Part shown: positions 52,085-60,256 of the stretch, one piece after another | Layout: each line of letters begins with the position of its first letter | How positions within the stretch are numbered: position 1 is the first letter of the stretch | DNA from: Deinococcus koreensis | Lineage (GTDB): Bacteria > Deinococcota > Deinococci > Deinococcales > Deinococcaceae | Assembly: GCF_002901445.1 (NCBI RefSeq) | Contig: NZ_PPPD01000002.1 | Span: forward strand, 124,001-188,000 | Direction: 5' to 3' | DNA length: 64,000 nucleotides | Made by a program: the position numbers and the translations under genes | Notes under the pieces: model-generated | Seen by the model: the letters and a program-made list of their open reading frames with translations, nothing else | Database searches by the model: none | What the model was told of the DNA's origin: nothing

Positions 52085-53307
52085 GATCCACCACCGACCA
52101 GGCGCACGGCCGCGCCGGGCTGCAGTCCGGCCGGCACCGGCGTGATGACCCGCGCGCCCGAGGCCACGCCCCGCGCGGCGACCTGGCCGCCCGACTCGCC
52201 CAGCACCGTGACGGCGGTGCGCACCGCGCGCCCGGCCGATAGCACGTACACGAAGTTCTCGCCGCCCTCGGTCTGCACGGCGCCGCTGGGCACCAGCGTG
52301 CCGCGTGCCAGGGTGGTCTGGTAGCGAACGACGGCCGCCGCGCCCACCGGCACGGTGGCGGCGCCCACGAAGCGGGCACTGAGTTCGACGAGGCGGCTCT
52401 GGCCGGTCGCGGCGGCGTTGCGCGACACGCGGCCCGCGAAGCTCTGGCCGCCCACGACCACCGAGAGCGCGGTGCCGGACGCGAGCCGCGCCGCGTCGGC
52501 GGGCGAGACCTGGAAGTCGACGCGCACGGAGGCACTGTCGAGCAGCCGGAAGGCCGGGGAGCCTGCGTTCAGGTAGGCGCCCACGCGCGCGCCCACCTCG
52601 GCCAGGCGCCCGGCGAAGGGGGCGCGCACGGCCGTCCGGGCGAGGTCGCGCCGCAGCTGGCTCACGCGGTTCTCGGCCTGGGCCAGCCCCACCTCCTGCA
52701 GGGCGATGCCCTCGCTGGGCGCGCGTTCGGCGGTCTGCAGCTCGCGCAGGGTCGCCTGACGCTCGGCGCGGGCGCTCGACACGGCGGCGCGGCTGGCCTC
52801 CAGATCCACCCGTGACAGCCCGCCCGCCGCATACAGTTCGCTGTTGGCGGCCAGGCTGCGCTCGGCGTTGGCCAGGGTGGTGTCGGCCGCCGCCATCCGC
52901 GCGCCCGCGCCCACCAGCGTGCCGGGCGCGGCGCGGCGGCTGGACTGAAGGGTGATCCGCGCGCTCTGCACGGCCAGTTCGGCGTCACGCAGCGCGTCTC
53001 GGGCGGCCGCGTCGTCGAGCCTCACGACGACCTCGCCCGCCTTTACCGTCTCGCCCGCCAGCCGCGACACCGTCACCACGCGCCCCGAGGTCTCGGCGGC
53101 CACCTGCACGTCGCGCCCGGCCACCACGGTGCCGCTGGCGCTGCGGGTGGCGCGCAGGGTGCCCACACCTGCCACGGCCGCACGCACCCCGACCGCCTGG
53201 AGAACCGGTGCCCCGGCCTGAACCCTGACCCCGGAGGCGCGCTCGGGAGAGCAGCCCACCGCCGACACCGACAGAACCATCAGCGTGAGCAGGTGACCGG
53301 CCCTCAC
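52081..53307 (-). CDS. RND efflux periplasmic adaptor (HlyD/AcrA family), lipoprotein
   Basis: 408 residues. Lipobox VSAVGC near residue 19, so it is anchored by lipid. Barrel-sandwich halves (ETSGRVVTVSRLAGETVKAGEVVVRLDDA and TAVRAPFAGRLAEVGARVGAYL) flank a long helical hairpin; beta-barrel and membrane-proximal domain follow. Bridges the RND transporter and the TolC-like proteins. Start GTG overlaps the preceding stop (GTGA). Confidence 0.92.
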   Translation of the reverse strand: MRAGHLLTLMVLSVSAVGCSPERASGVRVQAGAPVLQAVGVRAAVAGVGTLRATRSASGTVVAGRDVQVAAETSGRVVTVSRLAGETVKAGEVVVRLDDAAARDALRDAELAVQSARITLQSSRRAAPGTLVGAGARMAAADTTLANAERSLAANSELYAAGGLSRVDLEASRAAVSSARAERQATLRELQTAERAPSEGIALQEVGLAQAENRVSQLRRDLARTAVRAPFAGRLAEVGARVGAYLNAGSPAFRLLDSASVRVDFQVSPADAARLASGTALSVVVGGQSFAGRVSRNAAATGQSRLVELSARFVGAATVPVGAAAVVRYQTTLARGTLVPSGAVQTEGGENFVYVLSAGRAVRTAVTVLGESGGQVAARGVASGARVITPVPAGLQPGAAVRLVGGGS

Positions 53308-54347
53308 GACCCGCCGCCCGTTTGGGCTGTACTTGGAATAGTGGCCGCCCCGCCCCCGGCCAGCAGGCCGTAGTAGTTGCTCAGGTAGTCGTTGCGCGCC
53401 CGCTCGGCGGCGGCGGTGGCGCGCCCCGCGCCCAGTTCGCTCTGCTGCAGGTCGAGGGGGCTGATCAGGCCGCCCGCGAGGCGCCGGCGGTCGCTCTGCA
53501 CCTTGGCACTGGCGGTGGTCGCTGCCTGGCGCAGCTGGGCCTGCTCGCGGGACGCGCGGGTCAGGGCGTCGAACAGCCCCTGCGCGCCCTGCCGCTCGCC
53601 GATCTGTACCTGGATCTGGGTCTTGCGCGCGGTCTCCACGGCGCTGCGGGCCACCTCGATGTCGCGCCGCGCGGTGTAGCTGGGATCGGTCAGGCCCAGT
53701 CGGAACTCGCTGAGCACCACGCTCTGCCGCGCCTGCAGCAGGTTCGGGCTCTCGCGCAGCACCTGCGCGACCACCTCCGCGCTCGGGGCGGGCGGCAGGC
53801 TTGTTGGCGCCTGCAGCTGGCCCAGCGGCCCGACCAGATCGGCCAGGGCGCCCCGCGTCAGCAGCAGGCCGGCGCGCGCCACCGTCAGGTTCTTGCGGGC
53901 ATCTTCCAGGGCGTCCTCGGCGTCGCGCACCGACTGGGCGTTGCCGCCACCATTGTTCAGCCGCAGCTGCGCCACCCGCAGGGCGCGCTCGGCCAGCGCC
54001 TGCGCCTGCGTCGCCAGCGGCACGTTGCCCTCACCGCTGAGGGTGCTGGCGTAGGCCGAGGCGATCTGCGCGCGGGCCGTCTTGGGGGCGCGGGCGGCGC
54101 GGGCGTCGGCGAGGTCGGCGCGCTGCTGGGCCTGCAGCCGGTCGAGCCGAGTCGAGAGTGGATCGGCCAGCACGCGCGCCAGATCCGTGCGGGCGTCGCG
54201 CTGCTCCTGCACGGCGAGCTGGACGCTGGGCAGGCCCGCGGCCCGGGCCAGGGCGGCCTCCAGGGTGGTGGTCTGGGTCTGGGCCAGCGCGGGGGCGGCC
54301 AGCATCAGCAGGGTCAGGGGCAGCAGGATCACGGGCAGTGTGTTCAC
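53304..54347 (-). CDS. TolC-family outer membrane efflux protein (short form)
   Basis: 347 residues, signal peptide (VILLPLTLLMLAAPALAQT). TolC-type helical repeats (LARAAGLPSVQLAVQEQ; LISPLDLQQSELGAGRATAAAERARNDYL). About 80 residues shorter than its upstream partner, the same long/short pattern as in the MacAB operon. GTG start overlaps the stop of the long TolC gene. Confidence 0.85.
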   Translation of the reverse strand: MNTLPVILLPLTLLMLAAPALAQTQTTTLEAALARAAGLPSVQLAVQEQRDARTDLARVLADPLSTRLDRLQAQQRADLADARAARAPKTARAQIASAYASTLSGEGNVPLATQAQALAERALRVAQLRLNNGGGNAQSVRDAEDALEDARKNLTVARAGLLLTRGALADLVGPLGQLQAPTSLPPAPSAEVVAQVLRESPNLLQARQSVVLSEFRLGLTDPSYTARRDIEVARSAVETARKTQIQVQIGERQGAQGLFDALTRASREQAQLRQAATTASAKVQSDRRRLAGGLISPLDLQQSELGAGRATAAAERARNDYLSNYYGLLAGGGAATIPSTAQTGGGS

Positions 54348-55624
54348 GGGCGAACCTCGGTCAGGGGAAGGGCGGAGAGACGGTACAGGGCGATCAGCCG
54401 CGCGAGCTGTTCGCTGCGGGCCGCGCCCACCTGCACGCGGGCGCCCTGCAGCGTGCCCAGGGCGCGCAGCGTCTCGAGCGGGCCGACCACCCCCAGCGCC
54501 TCGCGCGCCTGGGTCTCGGCCAGCTCCTGCTCGGCGTCCTGTACGGCGGCCAGGCGCAGGGCCAGCAGGCGCTCGGCCTGATCCAGCTGGAGGTTCAGGG
54601 CGCCGCGTTGCAGCGCTCCGTCGCGCCGCGCCCCCTCCAGCGCCAGCGCGGCGCTGCGTACCCGGGCGCGGGCGGCGTCCACTCCCGCCACGCCGGCGGC
54701 CGAGAGGTCGAAGGCGGCGCCCAGGCTCAGTGTTGAGCGGGGCGCTGGCGGGTCGCCGACCACCGAGGTGAACCCCACGCTCAGGCGCGGGGCCAGCGCG
54801 GCGGAGTCCAGCGACACCCCCAGCGAGGTGCGGCCGCCCTCCAGTGTCCGGGTAAAGCTGGCCTGCACCGTGGGCAGCAGGGCGCGTTCGGCCTGGGCCA
54901 GATCGAGCCGGGCCAGGTCGAGCTCCACGCGCGCCCGCACGCTGGCCGCGTCCTCGCCCTCGGGCGGTCGGGCGGGCAGGGGCAGGTCGGGCACCGCCGC
55001 GCCGAAATAGACCTGCGCCTGGGCCAGCGCCTGCGCCAGGGTTTCGCCGGCGGCGCGCACCTGCTCGGAGGCCTCGCGCATCAGCGCCTCGGCGCCGCGC
55101 AGCTCGGCGGCGCTCAGGTCGCCGCGTTCAGAGCGCAGCCGGGCCACCTCCAGCCGGCGCCCAGTCTCCACGGCCCCTGCCTCAGCCGCTGCCTGTGCCC
55201 CGCGCGCCCCGGCGACGGCCGCTGCCGCGCTCAGGGCGGCGCCCTGCACGGCGCTGAGCGCGTCGCGAACCCCCAGCCGCGCGAGGTCGAGCGTCAGTTC
55301 GGCGCGGCGCGTGGCTGTGGCTGTGTCCCCGACCACAAACGGCCGGAGGGTCAGTCCGAGCTGGCCCTGGACTCCCGCCTGCACCCCGCCCGCCGGCAGA
55401 CCCTCGCCCGGTGTGCCGTCGGCAAAGGTGCTGCGGCTGTAGGTCAGTCCGCCGCCCAGGCTGTACAGGCCACGGGCCGCCTGCACGCCCAGGCGCGCGG
55501 CCTCCTCCTGAGCCCGCGCCGCCTGCACAGAGGGCTGGGCGTTCAGGCTGCCCAGGGGCGACAGATCCTGTGCATATGCCCCCGGCAGCCCCAGCGTGAG
55601 CGCCAGCAGCAGCACCGGGGTCAT
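54344..55624 (-). CDS. TolC-family outer membrane efflux protein (long form)
   Basis: 426 residues from ATG 55624, with GGAG eight bases upstream (an in-frame GTG at 55642 is less likely). Signal peptide MTPVLLLALTLGLPGAYAQ. Two TolC-like halves (VQAARAQEEAARLGVQAARGLY; NLQLDQAERLLALRLAAVQD). First gene of the RND operon, divergent from a NarL-type two-component system. Confidence 0.87.
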   Translation of the reverse strand: MTPVLLLALTLGLPGAYAQDLSPLGSLNAQPSVQAARAQEEAARLGVQAARGLYSLGGGLTYSRSTFADGTPGEGLPAGGVQAGVQGQLGLTLRPFVVGDTATATRRAELTLDLARLGVRDALSAVQGAALSAAAAVAGARGAQAAAEAGAVETGRRLEVARLRSERGDLSAAELRGAEALMREASEQVRAAGETLAQALAQAQVYFGAAVPDLPLPARPPEGEDAASVRARVELDLARLDLAQAERALLPTVQASFTRTLEGGRTSLGVSLDSAALAPRLSVGFTSVVGDPPAPRSTLSLGAAFDLSAAGVAGVDAARARVRSAALALEGARRDGALQRGALNLQLDQAERLLALRLAAVQDAEQELAETQAREALGVVGPLETLRALGTLQGARVQVGAARSEQLARLIALYRLSALPLTEVRP

Positions 55625-56008
55625 CGCACCGGCTCCACTCACGGCGCGCGGCCTGGCGTAGTGGGGTCGCCGGACGTATGGAGGAGGGATAGCCGGACAC
55701 CCGATACCCGTTCACTCGATCTGCCGGCGGCGACCTGGGTCACGTCTGATGTCCTGAGCCGCCGCCTGCCTGGCCGTCGAGGCCCACCTGAATGCGTCTG
55801 TCGCGGTACGGAGTTCATGAACCACCTCCAGGGCCGAGCCTAGGGGGGCCGGCCGGCCGGGCGCATCCGACTTCGGGTGCGGGCGCGGCCTAGACTTTTG
55901 GTGCACGCCCCTCTCACCTTCCATGCCTCACCATGGGGAGATGAACGGCGCGCAGAGTTGGGGGGCGACGAGGGGGCCAGGTGGCTGGCCTCCTGCCTGG
56001 GCGCGGCC
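55625..56008. other. Divergent control region between RND operon and two-component system
   Basis: About 380 bases. Contains a GTTCATGAAC palindrome (55813-55822), a GGCCGGCCGGCC tract near 55848 and a possible -10 TAGACT (55891-55896) reading rightward. The in-frame GTG at 55901 could be an alternative start of the kinase. No separate gene is supported. Confidence 0.45.
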
Positions 56009-57274
56009 ATGACCTCCCACCGCTGGTTCCCGGCCCAGCCGCTGTTCGTGCATAACCAGCGGGCCTGGGTGACCGCGTGGGCCTGCGCGCTGGGCGTGGG
56101 GGTGCTGCTGGCCCTGGCCCTGGCCACCTTCCGCGCGGGGTCATGGCAGGCGTTCAGTTCCCTGCCCGCGTTTCCGACCCTGATGCTGGGCACCGCCGGC
56201 CTGATCGTGTGGAGCGCGGCGGGTCTGAGGCTGCATCGCCGCTGGTCTGGCAACGTGCTGTTCCTGCTGACCTTCATGACGGGTGGCTGCGCCCTGATGC
56301 TGTGGCTGGGAGAACTGCACGACGATTTCGGTCTGCTCAGCTTCGTGGTGGTCTTGCAGGTCTTCATCTTTCTACCGTTCGTGTTGGCGGTACTGGCGGT
56401 GCTGATCATCGTGGGAATCAGCGTGGCCGACACCGCATTGCGCCTGCGTCCACAGGGCATCCGGATTTCACCGGACGAGCTGACCTGGGAGATCGTGAGT
56501 GCGCTGGCCGGCGGGCTACTGATGACGGCCATCATCGGCTACATGCACAGCGTGAACCGGCAGGTTCAGGTGCGCCAGGAGCTGATCGAGCGCCTGGAGG
56601 CGACCCAGCGCGACCTCGCCCAGCGCGAGCGCGAGGCGGGCATCCTCTCGGAGCGCGCGCGCCTGTCGCGCGACCTCCACGACACCCTGGCGCAGGGCTT
56701 CACCAGCATCGTCACGCAGCTCAGCGCCGCTGAACTTGCCCTCAACGGCCCCGAACCTGCGGCCCGCCAGCAGCTGTTGCTGGCCCGGCGCACGGCCCGC
56801 GACCACCTCGGCGAGATCCGGCGCCTGGTGTGGGCGCTGCGGCCCAGCGCCCTGGAAACCCAGCCGCTGGAACACGCCCTCCGGCGGGCGGTAGCCGACT
56901 GGTCGGCGCGCACCGGCGTGGTCGCGGCCTTCACGGTCGTGGGCGAGACGGTGGCGCTGCGCCCCGAGGCGGACGTGGCGCTGCTGCGCACCGTGCAGGA
57001 GGCCCTGGCCAACATCGAGCGGCACGCGGGCGCCCGCCACGTGGAGGTGCTGCTCGGCCGTGACGAGGGTTACGTGATGCTGGACGTGGCCGATGACGGC
57101 CAGGGCTTCTCGCCCGAACAGCCACGTCTCGGCTTCGGACTGCTGGGCCTGAACGAGCGCCTGGCGGCGCTGGGGGGCCGGCTGCTGCTCGACAGCACAC
57201 CGGGCGAGGGCACCACGGTGACGGCCGCCCTGCCCCTTCTCACGGCCGTTCCACACCTGCAGGCGTGGCCATGA
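56009..57274 (+). CDS. NarL-type sensor histidine kinase (HisKA_3)
   Basis: 421 residues from ATG 56009. Five to six membrane helices (residues 20-180) without a large periplasmic domain, then a coiled coil, the HisKA_3 box with phospho-acceptor H224 in SRDLHDTLAQG, and a HATPase domain (EALANIERHAGA, VADDGQGF, GFGLLGLNERL). A GTG at 55901 in the same frame would add 36 residues; codon quality there is poorer, so the shorter form is given. Coupled to the response regulator by ATGA. Divergent from the RND efflux operon, which it probably controls. Confidence 0.87.
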   Translation: MTSHRWFPAQPLFVHNQRAWVTAWACALGVGVLLALALATFRAGSWQAFSSLPAFPTLMLGTAGLIVWSAAGLRLHRRWSGNVLFLLTFMTGGCALMLWLGELHDDFGLLSFVVVLQVFIFLPFVLAVLAVLIIVGISVADTALRLRPQGIRISPDELTWEIVSALAGGLLMTAIIGYMHSVNRQVQVRQELIERLEATQRDLAQREREAGILSERARLSRDLHDTLAQGFTSIVTQLSAAELALNGPEPAARQQLLLARRTARDHLGEIRRLVWALRPSALETQPLEHALRRAVADWSARTGVVAAFTVVGETVALRPEADVALLRTVQEALANIERHAGARHVEVLLGRDEGYVMLDVADDGQGFSPEQPRLGFGLLGLNERLAALGGRLLLDSTPGEGTTVTAALPLLTAVPHLQAWP

Positions 57275-57903
57275 CGCTCCGACTCCTGATCGTGGACGAC
57301 CATCCGCTGGTGCGCGAGGGGCTCACGACGATGCTCGGCAGCCAGGACGATTTCACGGTGGTCGGGGCTGCCGTCAACGGCGCCGACGCGCTGCGGCAGG
57401 CGGCGCTGTGCCATCCGGATGTGGTGCTCATGGATCTGCGGATGCCCGGGCAGGACGGCGTGAGCGCCACCGCTGAACTGCGCCGGACGCTGCCCGGGAT
57501 CCGCGTGCTGGTGCTGACCACCTACGACAGCGACGCTGACATCCTGCGCGCCATCGAGGCGGGCGCGGTGGGCTACCTGCTCAAGGACGTGCCGCACCAG
57601 GAACTGTTCGCGGCCATCCGCGGGGTCGCGCGCGGCGAGCGTCGCCTCGCGAGCGCCGTGGCCGAACGCCTGATGCACCGCAGCGTCTCGCCCAGCCTGG
57701 AGACACTGACCCCCCGCGAGCAGGAGGTGCTGGAGCTGGTGGGGGAGGGCCTGAGCAACAAACGGGTGGCGGCGCAACTGGGCGTGAGCGACCAGACGGT
57801 CAAGGCCCATCTGCTGCGCGTCTTCGACAAGCTGGGCGTGGACAGCCGCACCGCTGCCGTGCTGATCGCGCAAAAACGTGGCCTGTTGCGTCGCGGCTCC
57901 TGA
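57271..57903 (+). CDS. NarL/FixJ-family response regulator
   Basis: 210 residues. Receiver domain: DD (9-10), phosphorylation site D55 in VVLMDLRMPG, KDVP at about 105. C-terminal LuxR-type helix-turn-helix: LTPREQEVLELVGEGLSNKRVAAQLGVSDQTVKAHL. ATG 57271 overlaps the kinase stop; a GTG six bases upstream is an alternative. Likely activator of the divergent RND operon. Confidence 0.94.
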   Translation: MTLRLLIVDDHPLVREGLTTMLGSQDDFTVVGAAVNGADALRQAALCHPDVVLMDLRMPGQDGVSATAELRRTLPGIRVLVLTTYDSDADILRAIEAGAVGYLLKDVPHQELFAAIRGVARGERRLASAVAERLMHRSVSPSLETLTPREQEVLELVGEGLSNKRVAAQLGVSDQTVKAHLLRVFDKLGVDSRTAAVLIAQKRGLLRRGS

Positions 57904-58129
57904 CGGCCTGCCCCTGATGCGGCCCCGGAAAGTGAGCCGCTGACGCGAAGCGGAGCAAGGGAGTTCAGACTCCACCGACTGGCCCCGCTGCTTCAGGGGC
58001 CGCACCTGGCGCGGATCGGCAGTCTTCCGGGTCGACACGCCCAGCCCCTCGACAGACGATGGCCGGCCCTTCTCGGCCGCCGGGGTCTGTGACCCGTAAG
58101 TGTGATCCGGACTGCCTCTTCATTCCAGA
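57904..58129. other. Intergenic region left of the insertion sequence
   Basis: 226 bases with no gene. Small stems GGAGT-TCAG-ACTCC (57960-57973) and CCGCT-N7-AGCGG could end transcription of the two-component operon. The rest shows nothing recognisable. Confidence 0.4.
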
Positions 58130-59525
58130 TTAGCTGTACTTCGGGGAATATGCAGTAGCACCGTGTGGGTCAGCATGACAAATGCTGACCCACCGACCCA
58201 TCACGACTCGACCATCCCGCTGGAGCCGCCATTTTCACACATGGTTTTCGCCGTTCCTGACGTGTTTCCGCCACCGGAGTCAGCGAGCGAGGGCAGCGCA
58301 GTACATTTTGGGGCTCTGTAGTTCGGCCCACCGCAAAAGTATGGCGCCCATGGCCGACTTGGTGGCCCCCGGGAAGCAGGATCACTTCCAGCAGTTCATC
58401 ACTGACAGCCCCTGGGCCATCCAGGGTCTGGAACAGCTCGTGGCCGACCATGCCCATGGGCTGTTGGGCGGCAAGGACGCGGTACTGATCATCGACGATA
58501 CCTGCCTGACGAAATTCGGTTCGAAATCCGTCGGTGTCGGTCGTCAATACTCCGGCCAGGAGGGCAAAATCACCAACTGTCAGTGCCTGGTCTCGATCAC
58601 CCTGGCCCGGGACGATCTTCCCAATCCCCTTCGGTTGAAACTCTTCTTGCCATCGGAGTGGTCGACCAATCCACAGCGATGTCGACAGGTGGGTGTTCCT
58701 CTGGAACACCCGCTTAGACACACCAAATCGCAGATCGCCCTGCGCGAAATTGATGACCTGTCCGGACGCATCGAGTTTGGCACCGTGCTGGCTGACGCCG
58801 GATACGGCGTCAATGCCAGCTTTCGTCAGGCCCTGACAGAGCGGGGCTTTCACTGGTCGGTCGGCACGGTCAAAACCCAGCGGGTGTATCCGGCCGATGT
58901 TCGCCTGATCCCCATTCCCAAGATCTTTCGCGGACGTCGGCCGACCCATCCAACCCCGTCTGAAGACGCTGAGACGGTCGAAGCCGTTCTACAGGTCGAA
59001 ACGTGGCACCATTTGGTCTGGCGGGAGGGGACAGAGGGCCCGCTGAGAGGCGTCTTCGCCGCCAAGTATGTCCGGGTAGCGGATGGCCCCGAAAATGCCC
59101 GTGGGCAGCACCTTCCTGGGGAAGGTGCCTGGATCATCGGTGAACAGCGTTCCAGAGGTGAGAAGAAATACTACCTTTGCAATTTGCCGCCCACGATGTC
59201 TCTGATCCATTTGATTCAGATCACCAAGCAGCGCTGGGCCTGTGAACTGGGCCACCGGGAACTCAAACAGGAAGTGGGTCTACATCACTTCGAAGGTCGG
59301 ACGTGGCAGGGCCTGCACCATCATGCGGCGCTGTGCCTGGTCGCGCTGCTCTTTTTGCAGGGGTTGCGATTGGCCCAGCCCGACGGCTTTTTCGGAGAAA
59401 CCGTTCCTGCTATTCGCCTGGAGGTGGCTGGGGATCGATCCCGGCAGCTTCTCGTGCCGAGTCGAATTGAGTCGTCCTGCACAGCATTATTCAGCGGCCC
59501 CTGAATATCCCTGAAGTACAGCTAA
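58130..59525 (+). mobile_element. IS701-family-like insertion sequence
   Basis: 1396 bases bounded by inverted repeats: TTAGCTGTACTTC at the left (58130-58142) and its exact complement GAAGTACAGCTAA at the right (59513-59525); similarity continues inward as GGGGAATAT against GGGATATTC. One transposase gene fills it. Base composition is clearly lower in GC than the neighbours. No matching target duplication is visible outside either end. Confidence 0.8.
58182..59504 (+). CDS. IS701-like DDE transposase
   Basis: 440 residues, apparently intact. DDE elements: first Asp in LIIDDTCLTKFGSKSVGVGRQYSG, second in VLADAGYG, Glu in RELKQEVGLHHFEGRTWQGLHHH; YYLCNLP precedes the last strand. This layout is that of IS701 transposases. 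The ATG lies 52 bases inside the left terminal repeat and the stop 21 bases before the right one. It inserted between the response regulator and the DUF1775 gene without breaking either. Confidence 0.88.
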   Translation: MLTHRPITTRPSRWSRHFHTWFSPFLTCFRHRSQRARAAQYILGLCSSAHRKSMAPMADLVAPGKQDHFQQFITDSPWAIQGLEQLVADHAHGLLGGKDAVLIIDDTCLTKFGSKSVGVGRQYSGQEGKITNCQCLVSITLARDDLPNPLRLKLFLPSEWSTNPQRCRQVGVPLEHPLRHTKSQIALREIDDLSGRIEFGTVLADAGYGVNASFRQALTERGFHWSVGTVKTQRVYPADVRLIPIPKIFRGRRPTHPTPSEDAETVEAVLQVETWHHLVWREGTEGPLRGVFAAKYVRVADGPENARGQHLPGEGAWIIGEQRSRGEKKYYLCNLPPTMSLIHLIQITKQRWACELGHRELKQEVGLHHFEGRTWQGLHHHAALCLVALLFLQGLRLAQPDGFFGETVPAIRLEVAGDRSRQLLVPSRIESSCTALFSGP

Positions 59526-59559
59526 GTGTCAAAGTCCCCTTCGGGCGTTTCGTGACCCG

Positions 59560-60012
59560 TCACCTCACTGTGGTCGACGATGCCGGGAACTCCTTGTTGG
59601 CGTCGTCCCAGGCGGTCACCGTCCCGTCCTCGTACCTCTGGTAGACCTTCCAGGTCAGGGTGGCCGCCGCTTTGGGGTTCATGCCCTGGAAGTAGAACCG
59701 CGCGATTTCCTGCAGCTGAATGCGCCCCGTCCAGACGACCGCCGTGATCTTCCCGTCGGCGGCTTTTTCAAAGGTACGTTGCCAGCCGGGCGCCTGCACG
59801 GTTCGGGTCAGCGTGAAGCCGTCGGGAACCAGCATCCGCACTTCGGTCGTCGCGCTCGTGGCCGCCGTCTCGTTGGGCACCTGCAGGCGGTACATCTCGG
59901 TGGCGTCCAGCGCGCTCTCCGCCATGCCCAGTTCTGTCCGCACGACGGCGTGGGCAGAGGCGGAGGCGCCACAGAAGAGGATGGCGGTGAGGAAGGTCAT
60001 CAATGTCCGCAT
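59560..60012 (-). CDS. YcnI/DUF1775-family secreted protein
   Basis: 150 residues from ATG 60012 (AAAGGAG upstream at good spacing). Signal peptide MRTLMTFLTAILFCGASASA; the predicted mature N-terminus is His (HAVVRTEL), as in YcnI proteins, where the N-terminal His takes part in a copper-binding site. Core motifs: YRLQVPNETAATSATTEVRMLVPDGF, VQAPGWQ, VVWTGRIQLQEIARFYFQG. Known YcnI proteins often have a C-terminal membrane anchor; none is present here. The stop lies 34 bases from the insertion sequence, outside it. Confidence 0.85.
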   Translation of the reverse strand: MRTLMTFLTAILFCGASASAHAVVRTELGMAESALDATEMYRLQVPNETAATSATTEVRMLVPDGFTLTRTVQAPGWQRTFEKAADGKITAVVWTGRIQLQEIARFYFQGMNPKAAATLTWKVYQRYEDGTVTAWDDANKEFPASSTTVR

Positions 60013-60164
60013 GGTCTGCTCCTTTGACCCGAAGGGTGAGCCAGAACTCACTCCTGGCTGCTTGGCCACCGTCGGCCTCTCGTGGGCGAGGTGATCGCGG
60101 GCCGGAGCGGTTTCGCTGTGTCAACCGGTACCGCACCGACCCCCTGATGGTAGGGAGTGTGGCC

Positions 60165-60184
60165 ATTCACCGCATCGGGTGAAT
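60165..60184. promoter_or_regulatory. Inverted repeat upstream of the ATPase-LuxR gene
   Basis: ATTCACC (60165-60171), six-base spacer, GGTGAAT (60178-60184). The minus-strand sequence ATTCACCCGATGCG (60184-60171) recurs exactly at 62705-62718 on the plus strand, upstream of the rhodanese gene. Candidate regulator site. Confidence 0.45.
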
Positions 60185-60233
60185 TACCCAGTGCGCTACT
60201 CCAGAACGCGGCCCAGGAGGCGAGGCGGGGACG

Positions 60234-60239
60234 TATGCT
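60234..60239 (+). promoter_or_regulatory. -10 box of the ATPase-LuxR gene
   Basis: TATGCT within ACGTATGCTG, the same ten bases found at the SorC-regulator promoter (47531-47540). Predicts a start near 60246 and a leader of about 11 nt. No clear -35. Confidence 0.4.
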
Positions 60240-60256
60240 GAAGGCGGGGGGCCACC

